DNA of 64,000 nucleotides from Aquibaculum sediminis (GCF_040712085.1 NZ_JBFCVK010000002.1:124001-188000); one strand, 5' to 3'. Positions 16,201-24,903 are shown, numbered from the stretch's first letter. Translations and numbers: made by a program. The notes: generated by a model from the sequence alone, not told the origin.

Positions 16201-18843
16201 ATGACCGAATCATCCGCGCTCGGGCCGACGTTCCGGGAGTTCGTGACCGCGTTCGTCGAGGTGGGCGATGTGCCGGCGGTGCAGACGGTGCAAGGCGAAC
16301 ATATCGAGACCCTCACCTATCGTGAACTCTCCGACCGCGCGCTGCGCCTGGCCACCGGCCTGCACCGCCGGGGAGTGCAGCCGGGGGAGCCGGTGCTGCT
16401 CTTCGCGCCCAACTCCCTGAACTGGGTGACGGTGCGTCTCGCGCTGGCGGCCCTGGGCGCAATCGGCGTGGCGCTGGATGAGCTTACCAGCGATGCGGAA
16501 TTGAAAGTGCTGCTGCCCGATTCGCGAGCGCGCCGGGCCTTCGTTTCCGGCGCCTTCCTCTCCCGGGTTCGGGACGTATCCGGGGATCTCGACCTGATTC
16601 GCCTGGACGGGGAAGCGGAGGGCGACCCGGCGCCGCATTGGCAGGACCTGCTGGCCGATACCCCGGAGACGCTGCCGCCGATTGCGGCGGACGACCCGAT
16701 GATCCAGGTCTACACTTCCGGGACCACCGGTACGCCCAAGTCTTTCTTTCTCAGCCACGCCAATCTGCTGCACAACATCTCCGCCATGGTCGAGCGGCAA
16801 ATCGTGACCGACCGGGATCGGGTGGTGATGCCCCTGCCGCTGCACCACGTCTTTCCCCTGACCATCGGCATCGGGGTCGGCCTGGGCAGCCGTGCCACCC
16901 TGGTGCTGCCCGAAGGGGTCACGGGGCCGCAGATCATGACCGCGCTCAAGGTGGCGCGCGCCACGGTCCTGCTCGGTGTGCCGCGGCTTTTCGCAGCGAT
17001 CCTGGCCGGGCTGGAGGGGCGGGTGGCGCAGCAGCCTCGGCTGCAGCGCCTTGCCTTTCGCACGCTCTTCGCCCTGTCGCACTTCTGTCTGCGCCGCTTC
17101 GGCTGGCGCATCGGGCGCCGGCTTTTCGGCTCGCTGCACCAGCGCATCGCTCCCGACCTCTGGCTGCTCGCTTCCGGCGGCGCCAAGTTCGACGCCGAGA
17201 TCATCTGGAAACTCGACGCCCTGGGCTGGGACACCCGCAGCGGCTGGGGGCTGGCCGAAAGCGCCTCGGTGCTGAGCTACAACCACGGCGGCCCGGGAAA
17301 GCGCATCGGCAGCGAAGGCAAGGCCCTGCCGGGCGTCGAACTGCGCGTGGCCGAGCCCGATGCCGAGGGTGTGGGCGAGCTTCAGGCTCGCGGCGGCTCG
17401 CTGTTCAGCGGCTATCGCGGCGGACCGGAGGTAAACGAAGGCGTCTTCACCGAGGACGGCTGGTTCCGCACCGGCGACCTGGGGCGCTTGGATGCGGAGG
17501 ACTTCGTCTACATCCACGGCCGCGTGAAGGAGATGCTGGTCCTCGGCGGCGGCAAGAACGTCTTTCCGGAAGAAGTGGAGGCGGTCTATCGCGAAAGCCC
17601 GGTGATCGAGGAGATCGCCGTCATAGAGGAGCAGGGCGCGCTGGTGGCCGTGGTGGTGCCCGACATGGCCGCGGCCACCGCGGCCGGGACGGCCGTGGAG
17701 CCGGTCATCCGCGCAGCCCTGGCGGAGCAGGGCGCCAGGCTCGCGCCCTACCAGCGCCTGGCCGGCTTCGCGCTCAGCCGCGAACCGCTCCCGCGCACCC
17801 GGCTGGGCAAGTACCAGCGTTTCAAGTTGCCGGAACTCTATCGCCGCATCCGCGCCGGGGGGCAGCGCCCCGCAGCCGATGCCCCGCTGACGGCCGAGGA
17901 CGGGGTCTTTCTCAATGAGGGGCGGCGGCGTGAACTCCTGGCCTTCCTCAAGGCGCGCTATCCCGACCGCCCGGTCAGCCTGGACGCTTCGCCGGGGCTG
18001 GATCTGGGGGTCGATTCCCTGGAGTGGGTCACCTTGAGCATGGAGTTGGAAAGCCGCTTCGGGCTGACCCTCCCCACGGCGGTGACGGCGGAGATTCTCT
18101 CGGTCAGGGACCTGCTGGCCCAGGTGAAGCCGCTCGAGGAGGGCGCCAGCGAGCGCGCCCTGATCCGGCCTCTCGCCGAGGAGGAGGCCGAGTGGCTGCG
18201 ACCGCGCGGTCCGGGCATGCGAGCGCTGGGCGCCTTGCTCTATGGCCTCAACGCCGTGGTGCAGCGCTTCTACTTCCGGCTGGAACTGCGCGGCGAGCCC
18301 CTGCCGCCCGCCGATGCGGGGCCGGTGCTCTACGTCGTGAACCACCTGAGCGACCTCGACCCGCCGGTGATGGCGGCCGCCCTGGGCTATCGCCGGCTGC
18401 AGAGCCTGCGCTGGTCGGGCGAGCGCAGCCGCCTGTTCCACAGCCCGGTGATGCGGCTGGTCAGCCGGGCGGCGCGGATCTTCCCGGTGGACGAGCGCGA
18501 CCCCTCGACCACGCTCTCCTATGGTGCTGAAACGCTGCGCCGGGGCGAATCGCTGGTCTGGTTCCCGGAATCCTGGCGTTCGCCGGATGGACGCTTGCAG
18601 AGCTTCCTGTCCGGTGTGGGGCACCTGCTGCTGGCACAGCCGGTGACGGTGGTCCCGCTCTATATCGACGGCACCTTCGAGGTCATGCCGCGACACGCCA
18701 GCTTCCCCCGTCCGGGGAAGGTGACGGTGACGGCAGGGCCGGCGCTGGAGGCGCAGTCACTGGCGGCGCTGGACGATGCCCAGGCCATTGCCGACCACCT
18801 GCGTGCGGCTGTCGCCGCGCTGGCGCCGCCCGACAAAAGGTAA
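16201..18843 (+). CDS. Three-domain AMP-binding / acyl-carrier / 1-acyl-glycerol-phosphate acyltransferase protein
   Basis: The ATG at 16201 follows GGGAGGAGAG directly, giving 880 residues. The first 560 or so form an acyl-adenylating domain with the P-loop-type YTSGTTGTPKS (171-181), RSGWGLAESASVLSYN, WFRTGDLGRLD and a catalytic lysine in RTRLGKYQR. A carrier domain follows with DLGVDSLEW, where Ser606 is the phosphopantetheine site. A PlsC acyltransferase domain follows at about 690-870 with H715-x4-D720 and FPESWRS in place of the usual EGTRS. The chain probably activates a fatty acid, loads it on its own carrier and transfers it to a lysolipid, as Aas does in E. coli. The lipid acceptor is inferred. 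Confidence 0.88.
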   Translation: MTESSALGPTFREFVTAFVEVGDVPAVQTVQGEHIETLTYRELSDRALRLATGLHRRGVQPGEPVLLFAPNSLNWVTVRLALAALGAIGVALDELTSDAELKVLLPDSRARRAFVSGAFLSRVRDVSGDLDLIRLDGEAEGDPAPHWQDLLADTPETLPPIAADDPMIQVYTSGTTGTPKSFFLSHANLLHNISAMVERQIVTDRDRVVMPLPLHHVFPLTIGIGVGLGSRATLVLPEGVTGPQIMTALKVARATVLLGVPRLFAAILAGLEGRVAQQPRLQRLAFRTLFALSHFCLRRFGWRIGRRLFGSLHQRIAPDLWLLASGGAKFDAEIIWKLDALGWDTRSGWGLAESASVLSYNHGGPGKRIGSEGKALPGVELRVAEPDAEGVGELQARGGSLFSGYRGGPEVNEGVFTEDGWFRTGDLGRLDAEDFVYIHGRVKEMLVLGGGKNVFPEEVEAVYRESPVIEEIAVIEEQGALVAVVVPDMAAATAAGTAVEPVIRAALAEQGARLAPYQRLAGFALSREPLPRTRLGKYQRFKLPELYRRIRAGGQRPAADAPLTAEDGVFLNEGRRRELLAFLKARYPDRPVSLDASPGLDLGVDSLEWVTLSMELESRFGLTLPTAVTAEILSVRDLLAQVKPLEEGASERALIRPLAEEEAEWLRPRGPGMRALGALLYGLNAVVQRFYFRLELRGEPLPPADAGPVLYVVNHLSDLDPPVMAAALGYRRLQSLRWSGERSRLFHSPVMRLVSRAARIFPVDERDPSTTLSYGAETLRRGESLVWFPESWRSPDGRLQSFLSGVGHLLLAQPVTVVPLYIDGTFEVMPRHASFPRPGKVTVTAGPALEAQSLAALDDAQAIADHLRAAVAALAPPDKR

Positions 18844-18847
18844 GGGC

Positions 18848-19054
18848 TCAGCGGAAGCCGATGTCGCCGTCGACCTCGTGCGTGACATCCAGGCCCTCGA
18901 TGGTGAGCACCACGCGGGCCTTCACGGTCTCCTTGCCTTCGAGCTTTCCGCTGTCTACGCCTTCGCGCACGGCCTCCTCGATCGCGCGCTGGGAGGTGAC
19001 GCCGACCTTCTTGAGAAACTTGCGCATTTCCATGTTGAAACGATCTTCGTCCAT
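18848..19054 (-). CDS. DUF6494 family small protein
   Basis: This 68-residue protein opens MDEDRFNMEMRKFLKKVGVTSQRAIEEAVREG and ends with a beta-rich segment (VKARVVLTIEGLDVTHEVDGDI). That fits the DUF6494 family of short, conserved alphaproteobacterial proteins of unknown function. It has no signal peptide or membrane segment and no cysteines. It converges on the acyltransferase gene (4-base gap) and is divergent from accA. A similar helix-then-strand pattern appears in small DNA- or protein-binding modules, but nothing firmer can be said. Confidence 0.78.
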   Translation of the reverse strand: MDEDRFNMEMRKFLKKVGVTSQRAIEEAVREGVDSGKLEGKETVKARVVLTIEGLDVTHEVDGDIGFR

Positions 19055-19166
19055 CTCTGCATCTCCTTGAGTTCACTGCTGCAGCGGGTTGCGCAGGGGG
19101 GGCGGACATGGCACAGGAGCGCCGGCCGCGTGCGCTGGCCATCGCATCGTGCTATTGCCGAGCATC

Positions 19167-20123
19167 ATGAAACACTATCTGGAATTCGAAAAGCCGGTCG
19201 CGGAACTCGAGAACAAGATCGAGGAACTGCGCCATCTCTCCGGCGACGACGAGCTCAACATCGCCGACGAGGTCGGGCGCATGCAGGCCAAGGCCGAGCG
19301 GCAGCTCAAGACGCTCTATGCCAAGCTCACGCCCTGGCAGAAGTGCCTTGTCGCGCGCCACCCTGAGCGGCCCCACGTCAAGGACTACATCGACAGCCTG
19401 GTCGAGGACTTCATGCCGCTGGCCGGCGACCGGCTCTACGGCGAAGACAAGGCCATCGTCGGCGGTTTCGGGCGCTTCAACGGCCGTACCGTCATGGTCA
19501 TGGGGCAGGAGAAGGGCAGCGACACCAACAGCCGGGTCACCCACAACTTCGGCATGGCGCGGCCGGAAGGCTATCGCAAGGCCCAGCGACTGATGCAGTT
19601 GGCCCAGCGCTTCGGTGTGCCGCTGCTCACCCTGGTGGACACCGCCGGTGCTTATCCCGGCATCGGCGCCGAGGAGCGTGGGCAGGCCGAGGCCATTGCG
19701 CGCTGCATGGACATCAGCCTGCAGCTCGACGTGCCGCTGGTCTCGGTGATCGTGGGCGAGGGCGGCTCCGGCGGGGCCATCGCGCTGGCGACCACCGACG
19801 AGGTGCTGATGCTCGAGCACGCCATCTACTCGGTGATCTCGCCCGAGGGCTGTGCCTCGATCCTCTGGCGCTCCTCCGAGCAGGCGCAGGAGGCGGCCGA
19901 GGCGCTCAAGCTGACGGCGCAGGACCTCAAGGCCCTGGCGGTGATCGACGCCATCGTGCCCGAGCCGCTGGGCGGTGCCCACCGCGGCCGCGAGGAGACC
20001 ATTGCTGCTGTCGGCGAGGCGGTGGAAGCCGCACTCCAGCGCCTCGAAGGCCAGGACGCTGTGAGCCTGCGTCGCAATCGGCGACAGAAGTATCTCGACA
20101 TGGGCCAGAAGGGGCTGAGCTGA
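19167..20123 (+). CDS. accA: Acetyl-CoA carboxylase carboxyltransferase subunit alpha
   Basis: This 318-residue protein starts at the ATG at 19167 (MKHYLEFEKPVAELENKIEEL), the standard AccA length and N-terminus. The carboxyltransferase crotonase-like core is clear: DRLYGEDKAIVGGFGRFNGR, NFGMARPEGYRKAQRLM, TLVDTAGAYPGIGAEERGQ and the GEGGSGGAIAL oxyanion segment. With AccD it moves the carboxyl from biotin-AccB to acetyl-CoA, giving malonyl-CoA for fatty-acid synthesis. accD, accB and accC are not in the window, the usual alphaproteobacterial scatter. A longer in-frame reading to 19089 lacks support. The dapD gene follows 117 bases later. Confidence 0.95.
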   Translation: MKHYLEFEKPVAELENKIEELRHLSGDDELNIADEVGRMQAKAERQLKTLYAKLTPWQKCLVARHPERPHVKDYIDSLVEDFMPLAGDRLYGEDKAIVGGFGRFNGRTVMVMGQEKGSDTNSRVTHNFGMARPEGYRKAQRLMQLAQRFGVPLLTLVDTAGAYPGIGAEERGQAEAIARCMDISLQLDVPLVSVIVGEGGSGGAIALATTDEVLMLEHAIYSVISPEGCASILWRSSEQAQEAAEALKLTAQDLKALAVIDAIVPEPLGGAHRGREETIAAVGEAVEAALQRLEGQDAVSLRRNRRQKYLDMGQKGLS

Positions 20124-20180
20124 CCCGCGGCGGTTCGGTTGACAGCCCGCAGTCCCTGGCCAATCCTCTCGCCTTTCCGC

Positions 20181-20225
20181 CCACCATCAATCGGGCCACC
20201 ATCAATCGGGCCACCATCAATCGGG
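20181..20225. repeat. Perfect 15-base tandem repeat, three copies
   Basis: CCACCATCAATCGGG occurs three times without a mismatch or gap at 20181-20195, 20196-20210 and 20211-20225. The array fills the accA-dapD intergenic space and ends 15 bases before the dapD start. If translated in the dapD frame it would encode a PPSIG repeat, but the preferred start is downstream. It looks like slipped-strand amplification in a 5' leader. Confidence 0.95.
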
Positions 20226-20240
20226 AGTGCCACCGCGGCC

Positions 20241-21101
20241 ATGCAGAACGAAGATCTGAAGCAGGCAATCGAAACCGCCTGGGACGAGCGCGATAAAGTC
20301 AGCGTGGAAACCGGTGGTGTGGTGCGCGATGCCGTGGAACTGGCGCTGGAAGGCTTGGACAGCGGGCGCTTCCGCGTTGCCGAGCGCGACGACGAGGATA
20401 ACTGGACCGTCAATCAGTGGCTGAAGAAGGCGGTGCTGCTCTCCTTCCGCCTCAACGACATGACCCTCATCAGCGGTGGGCCGCGCGACATCGATCGCGG
20501 TCAGGCCTACTGGTTCGACAAGGTCCCCTCCAAGTTCGCCGGCTGGAGCGACGAGCACTTCCGCAAGGCCGGCTTCCGCGCCGTGCCCAACTGCACCGTG
20601 CGGCACTCGGCCTATGTGGCGCCCGGCGTGGTGCTGATGCCGAGTTTCGTGAATCTGGGCGCCTATGTGGACAGCGGCACCATGGTGGACACCTGGGTGA
20701 CCGTTGGCTCCTGCGCGCAGATCGGCAAGAACGTCCATCTCTCCGGCGGCGTGGGCATCGGCGGCGTGCTGGAGCCGCTGCAGGCCGGTCCGGTGATCAT
20801 CGAGGACAACTGCTTCATCGGCGCCCGCTCCGAAGTGGTGGAAGGCGTCATCGTGCGCGAGGGCTCGGTGCTCTCCATGGGCGTGTTCATTGGCGCCTCG
20901 ACCAAGATCATCGACCGCAACAGCGGCGAGGTCTTCGTCGGCGAGGTGCCGTCCTATTCCGTGGTGGTGCCGGGCACCATTCCGGGCAAGCCGCTGCCGG
21001 ACGGCTCGCCGGGGCCTGGGCTCTACTGTGCGGTGATCGTCAAGCGCGTGGATGAGCGCACCCGCGCGAAGACGGCGATCAACGAACTGCTGCGGACCTG
21101 A
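20241..21101 (+). CDS. dapD: 2,3,4,5-tetrahydropyridine-2,6-dicarboxylate N-succinyltransferase
   Basis: This 286-residue protein starts at the ATG at 20241 (MQNEDLKQAIETAWDERDKV). It has the helical N-domain of DapD followed by a left-handed beta-helix of hexapeptide repeats (VLMPSFVNLGAYVDSGTMVDTW, IGKNVHLSGGVGIGG, IIEDNCFIGARSEVVEGVIV, VLSMGVFIGAS). It succinylates tetrahydrodipicolinate in the lysine and meso-diaminopimelate pathway. The downstream dapE gene removes the succinyl group later, so the two are one operon with a 5-base gap. An in-frame upstream start at 20139 would add 34 residues that include the translated tandem repeat; I reject it because homologues begin at the chosen methionine. 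Confidence 0.95.
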   Translation: MQNEDLKQAIETAWDERDKVSVETGGVVRDAVELALEGLDSGRFRVAERDDEDNWTVNQWLKKAVLLSFRLNDMTLISGGPRDIDRGQAYWFDKVPSKFAGWSDEHFRKAGFRAVPNCTVRHSAYVAPGVVLMPSFVNLGAYVDSGTMVDTWVTVGSCAQIGKNVHLSGGVGIGGVLEPLQAGPVIIEDNCFIGARSEVVEGVIVREGSVLSMGVFIGASTKIIDRNSGEVFVGEVPSYSVVVPGTIPGKPLPDGSPGPGLYCAVIVKRVDERTRAKTAINELLRT

Positions 21102-21106
21102 GGTCT

Positions 21107-22279
21107 ATGGTGGCGGCCGCCGGCTCCCATCGTCCGCTCGACCCCGTCGACCTGACGCTGCGCCTCATCCGCTGCCCCAGCGTGACGCCGGCGGAGGGCG
21201 GGGCGCTCGACCTGCTGCAGCAGGAACTCGAGGCCCTGGGTTTCGCCTGCACCCGCCTGCCGTTCGAGGAGGCGGGCACCGCCCCGGTGGACAACCTCTG
21301 GGCCAGGCTGGGGGAGGGTGCGCCCCACTTCTGCTTTGCCGGACACACCGACGTGGTGCCGCCCGGCGAGGCCGAGGCCTGGGAGGTGGACCCCTTCGCC
21401 GGGACGCTGCGCGAGGGTCAGGTGATCGGGCGCGGCGCCGCCGACATGAAGGGCGCCATCGCCGCCTTTGTGACCGCCGTCGCCGCGCATCTTGCCTTTG
21501 TGGGCGAGGTGCCGGGCAGCATTTCGCTGCTGATCACCGGCGACGAAGAGGGGCCTTCGATCAACGGCACCCGCAAGGTGCTCGAATGGCTGGCCGAGCG
21601 GGGCGAGCGTATCGATGCCTGCCTGGTGGGCGAGCCGACCAATCCCCTGGAACTGGGCGATATGGTCAAGATCGGCCGGCGCGGCAGCCTCACCGGGCGG
21701 CTGACGGTCCAGGGCAAGCAGGGGCACATCGCCTATCCGCACCTGGCGGACAATCCCTGCCACCGCATGGTGCCGCTGCTGCAGGCGCTGATCGCCGAGC
21801 CGCTGGATGCCGGCAGCGAGCACTTCCAGCCCTCCAGCCTGCAGATCGCCAGCATCGACGTGGGCAATTCCGCGACCAACGTCATCCCCGCCCAGGCCCG
21901 GGCCGTCTTTAACGTCCGCTTCAACGACCACTGGACGGGCGCTTCCCTGGAGGCCTGGATCCGCGAGCGCCTGGCCCAGGTGGATCAGGGCTGGGAGCTG
22001 GACGTGCGCGTCTCCGGCGAATGCTTCCTCACCCCGCCTGGGCCGCTGGCCGAAGCCGTGGTGCAGGCGGTGGCAGCCGAGACCGGACGCAAGCCGGAAC
22101 TCTCCACCAGCGGCGGCACCTCCGATGCCCGCTTCATCCGCGCCTACAGTCCGGTGGTGGAATTCGGCCTCGTCGGCCAGACCATGCACCAGGTCAACGA
22201 ACGGGTGGCCGCTGGCGACATCGAGGTCCTGAGCCGCATCTACGAACGGGTGCTGGAGCGGGTCTTCGCTGCCCGGTGA
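21107..22279 (+). CDS. dapE: Succinyl-diaminopimelate desuccinylase
   Basis: This 390-residue M20-family metallopeptidase has the two-zinc site: FAGHTDVVPPG (His), the bridging GRGAADMKGAIAAF (Asp), GDEEGPSINGT (Glu-Glu) and a late histidine in GLVGQTMHQVNE. A dimerisation domain is inserted between them (LTGRLTVQGKQGHIAYPHLADNPCH). It cleaves N-succinyl-LL-2,6-diaminopimelate, the step two after DapD. The start used is the ATG at 21107 just after dapD; the ribosome-binding site is weak (AGG), suggesting coupling to dapD translation. Its stop codon abuts the stop of modC on the other strand with no spacer. Confidence 0.95.
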   Translation: MVAAAGSHRPLDPVDLTLRLIRCPSVTPAEGGALDLLQQELEALGFACTRLPFEEAGTAPVDNLWARLGEGAPHFCFAGHTDVVPPGEAEAWEVDPFAGTLREGQVIGRGAADMKGAIAAFVTAVAAHLAFVGEVPGSISLLITGDEEGPSINGTRKVLEWLAERGERIDACLVGEPTNPLELGDMVKIGRRGSLTGRLTVQGKQGHIAYPHLADNPCHRMVPLLQALIAEPLDAGSEHFQPSSLQIASIDVGNSATNVIPAQARAVFNVRFNDHWTGASLEAWIRERLAQVDQGWELDVRVSGECFLTPPGPLAEAVVQAVAAETGRKPELSTSGGTSDARFIRAYSPVVEFGLVGQTMHQVNERVAAGDIEVLSRIYERVLERVFAAR

Positions 22280-23404
22280 TCATTCGACCGTCGGGTCGTG
22301 CTCCATCAGGTGGATGGCGTCGGCCAGCAGGGAAACCCGCACCGCCTCGCCCGGCGCCAGGCCGTTGCGCCGCGCCACATGGGTCGGCAGCGCCAGGCTG
22401 ATCGCGGAGGCCTGCGGCGCTTGCGTGCGCAGTTCCAGCGAGCAGGTTTCGCCCAGCTCAACCATCTCCGCCACCGTGGCCTCCACCGGATTCTCCCGCT
22501 CGCCGCGTGAGGGGCGATCGCGCCGGTGCAGCAGCACGCTGCCCGGCGGTATCACCCAGCTCACCGCCTGCCCGGGCCAAAACTCCGGCCGATGGCGGGC
22601 TTCCAGCACCTGTGTCCCCCAGCGCAGCAGTGTGAAGCCCTGATCGGGGCGCTGCTCCACGATCTCGCCGCTGTAGAGGTTGCGCAGGTCCACCAGCCGG
22701 GCTACGGCGGCGCTCGTGGGACGGGTCAGAACCTCGCCGGGCGGCCCCTCCTGCAGGCTGCGGCCCTGGTGGAGGATGACCATGCGATCGGCCAGCGCCG
22801 CGGCCTCTTCCAGGTCGTGGGTGACCAGAACGATGGGAATGCCCAGCAAGCGTCGAAGCTGTGCCAGTTCGCGCTGCAGCTTGCGTCGGGTGACCTGATC
22901 CACGGCGGAAAAGGGCTCGTCCAGCAGCAGCACCCGCGGCTCCCGGGCCAGTGCCCGGGCGAGCGCCACGCGCTGCTGCTGCCCGCCGGAGAGTGCTCCC
23001 GGTCGGCGATGCTCCAGCCCCGCGAGATGCACCATTGCCAGCAGGTCCTCGGCGCGTGCACGCCGCTCGCCCCGGGGCAGGTGGCCCAGGGCGGCTGTCA
23101 CATTGTCCCGGGCGCTGAGATGGGGAAAGAGTGCGTAGTGCTGGAACACCAAGCCGCAGCGCCGTTCCTGCGGGCTGCGGCAGAGGCGGCGCGCGCTGTC
23201 GAACCAGATCTCACCGTTGACCGCGATCCGGCCGCCGGCGGCCCGGTGCAGGCCGGCAAGGCAGCGCAGCAGCGTGGTCTTGCCGCTGCCCGAGGGGCCG
23301 ACCAGGGCCACAAGCTCGCCCGGCGCTGCCGAGAGCTCCGCCTGCAGGGGGATGGGGCGGCTCTGATGGAGCTGCGCCCACAGACCGTCGCCACCCTCAG
23401 CCAC
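22280..23404 (-). CDS. modC: Molybdate ABC transporter ATP-binding protein
   Basis: The start is taken as the GTG at 23404, which overlaps the modB stop by 8 bases, giving 374 residues. The open frame extends further upstream only inside modB. The ABC domain has Walker A GPSGSGKTT, signature LSGGQQQRVALARAL, Walker B VLLLDEPFSAVD and the H-loop in VTHDLEEAAAL. The C-terminal 130 residues form the MOP/TOBE molybdate-binding region (EATVAEMVELGETCSLELRT..., LPTHVARRNGLAPGEAVRVSLLADAIHLM). It powers molybdate import with ModB and ModA. It is the last gene of modABC. Confidence 0.93.
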   Translation of the reverse strand: MAEGGDGLWAQLHQSRPIPLQAELSAAPGELVALVGPSGSGKTTLLRCLAGLHRAAGGRIAVNGEIWFDSARRLCRSPQERRCGLVFQHYALFPHLSARDNVTAALGHLPRGERRARAEDLLAMVHLAGLEHRRPGALSGGQQQRVALARALAREPRVLLLDEPFSAVDQVTRRKLQRELAQLRRLLGIPIVLVTHDLEEAAALADRMVILHQGRSLQEGPPGEVLTRPTSAAVARLVDLRNLYSGEIVEQRPDQGFTLLRWGTQVLEARHRPEFWPGQAVSWVIPPGSVLLHRRDRPSRGERENPVEATVAEMVELGETCSLELRTQAPQASAISLALPTHVARRNGLAPGEAVRVSLLADAIHLMEHDPTVE

Positions 23405-24065
23405 GCCCTTGCCCCACCCGGCCGCTGAGGCCGTGCACCAGCGCGATGGCCGCGAGCGAGAAACCCAGCAGCGTGGCGGCCATGATGCCCGCCGCCGGCT
23501 CGTCGAAAGCTTGCACCCGGTCGTAGATGGCAATGGCGATGGTGCGGGTTTCGCCCGGTATGTTGCCGCCGACCATCAGCACCACGCCGAACTCCCCCAG
23601 GGTGTGGGCGAAGGTCAGCACCAGGGCGGAGAGAATGCCGGGCCAGGCCAGCGGCAGTTCGATGCGCAGGAAGGTCTTCCAGGCGCTCATGCCGCTGCAC
23701 CAGGCCGCCTCGCGCACCTCGCGGCTCACGGCTTCGAAGCCGCGCTGCATCGGCTGCACGGCAAAGGGAATGTTGAAAATGATCGAGGCGAGCAGCAGCC
23801 CCTCGAAGGTGAAGACCAGCGATCCACCGAACAGCGCCTCATAGGCGCGTCCCAACCAGGTGCCGCTGCCGAAGGCGCTCAGCAGGTAGAAGCCCAGCAC
23901 CGTGGGCGGCAGCAGCAGCGGCAGGGCGATCAGTGCCTGCACCAGCGACTGGCCCAGGAAGCGATGCCAGGCCAGCACCCGGGCCGCCAGCAGGGCAAGC
24001 GGCAGCAGAACCAGCGTGGTCCAGGCCGCGAGCTCCAGGGAAAGGCTGAAAGCCTGCCAATCCAC
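23397..24065 (-). CDS. modB: Molybdate ABC transporter permease
   Basis: This 222-residue protein starts at the GTG at 24065, with CGGAG a dozen bases before it overlapping the modA stop. It has five to six hydrophobic segments and the EAA coupling loop (EAAWCSGMSAWKTFLRIELPLAWPGILSALVL) that contacts ModC. It forms the membrane channel for molybdate. The gap to modA is only 5 bases, and the 3' end overlaps modC by 8 bases, so the three genes are one translationally coupled operon. Confidence 0.93.
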   Translation of the reverse strand: MDWQAFSLSLELAAWTTLVLLPLALLAARVLAWHRFLGQSLVQALIALPLLLPPTVLGFYLLSAFGSGTWLGRAYEALFGGSLVFTFEGLLLASIIFNIPFAVQPMQRGFEAVSREVREAAWCSGMSAWKTFLRIELPLAWPGILSALVLTFAHTLGEFGVVLMVGGNIPGETRTIAIAIYDRVQAFDEPAAGIMAATLLGFSLAAIALVHGLSGRVGQGRG

Positions 24066-24070
24066 CCCGA

Positions 24071-24862
24071 CTACTCCGCGCCGTCCGGCAGGGTAAAACC
24101 ATAGCGGTCGAGGAGATCACGCGCCTCCTCAGTCTGCAGGTAATCGTAGAAGGCCTCGGCTACCGGGCCGGACTTGCGGGTCAGCACCATGCGCTGGCGC
24201 AAAGGAGCGTGCAGCGCCTCGTCGACCAGGGCATAGTCGCCTCGGCCTTCCATGGTCGGCGCAAGGACGAGAGAGTAGGCGACCAGGCCGCCCTGCGCTG
24301 CGCCGCTCAGCGCGAATTGCGCCGCCTGGGAGACGTTCTCGCCCAAGATCAGCGTCGGCTGAACCGCCTCCCACACGCCGCTTGCCTCCAGGGCCTCGCG
24401 CGCGGCCTGGCCATAGGGTGCGTGTTCGGGGTTGGCGATCGCCAGTCGGGTCAGGCGCCCCGCCGCAGCGGCTTCGCCCAGGTCCTCCAGCCTCAGGTCA
24501 TCCACCGCGCTGTCCTCGCGCAGGGGCGAGCCGGCTGGCAGCAGCAGAACCAGTCGCCCCTGGGCATAGAGCGCCCCGCTGTCGCGCGTGTGGCCGCCCT
24601 CGACCAGGCGTTCCACATAGGCTTCGTCGGCCGAAAGGAAGAGCTCGAAGGGCGCCCCATTGGCGATCTGGCGCGTGAGATTGCCGGACGATCCGAACAC
24701 CAGCCGCAGCGGTTCGCCGCTGTCGCGCTCGAAGGCGTCGGCCAGTTCGCTCAGCGCGAACTGCAGGTCCGAGGCAGCGGCCACCAGCGCTTGTGCGGTG
24801 GCCGCGCGCCAGGGCACCAGCACCAGGGCGAACAACAGGAGTGCGGACAGCAGTCGGTGCAC
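24071..24862 (-). CDS. modA: Molybdate ABC transporter substrate-binding protein
   Basis: This 263-residue protein starts at the GTG at 24862 after AGGGG. A Sec signal peptide (about residues 1-24, ending AATAQA) is followed by the ModA fold: LVAAASDLQFALSELADAF, RLVFGSSGNLTRQIANGAPFELFLSAD and later GENVSQAAQFALSGAAQGGLVAYSLV, which carry the anion-binding serines. It captures molybdate (or tungstate) in the periplasm for ModBC. Its ribosome-binding site is part of a 34-base palindrome at 24870-24903 that resembles an E. coli ModE site, so expression is likely repressed when molybdate is plentiful. Confidence 0.93.
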   Translation of the reverse strand: MHRLLSALLLFALVLVPWRAATAQALVAAASDLQFALSELADAFERDSGEPLRLVFGSSGNLTRQIANGAPFELFLSADEAYVERLVEGGHTRDSGALYAQGRLVLLLPAGSPLREDSAVDDLRLEDLGEAAAAGRLTRLAIANPEHAPYGQAAREALEASGVWEAVQPTLILGENVSQAAQFALSGAAQGGLVAYSLVLAPTMEGRGDYALVDEALHAPLRQRMVLTRKSGPVAEAFYDYLQTEEARDLLDRYGFTLPDGAE

Positions 24863-24869
24863 GGGAAAT

Positions 24870-24903
24870 CCCCTCGTTATGTCCTTGAGGATATAACGAG
24901 GGG
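24870..24903. promoter_or_regulatory. ModE-like palindrome overlapping the modA ribosome-binding site
   Basis: CCCCTCGTTAT (24870-24880) mirrors ATAACGAGGGG (24893-24903), and the central TCC/GGA pairs extend the symmetry with one mismatch. The inner CGTTAT...ATAACG matches the known ModE operator half-sites. The palindrome ends 8 bases before the modA start and includes AGGGG of the ribosome-binding site, so it could act as a DNA operator, as an RNA hairpin, or both. No modE gene is in the window. Confidence 0.75.

Noticed and set aside
16210..18696. 828-codon open frame on the minus strand across the three-domain acyltransferase gene
   Set aside because: It is a composition shadow: the plus frame has clear domain motifs, and the minus reading is rich in Gln/His/Arg with no family pattern.
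20181..20225. 15-base tandem repeats as replication iterons or a CRISPR array
   Set aside because: Three direct copies without spacers, no Rep or cas genes, and located in an essential-gene leader.
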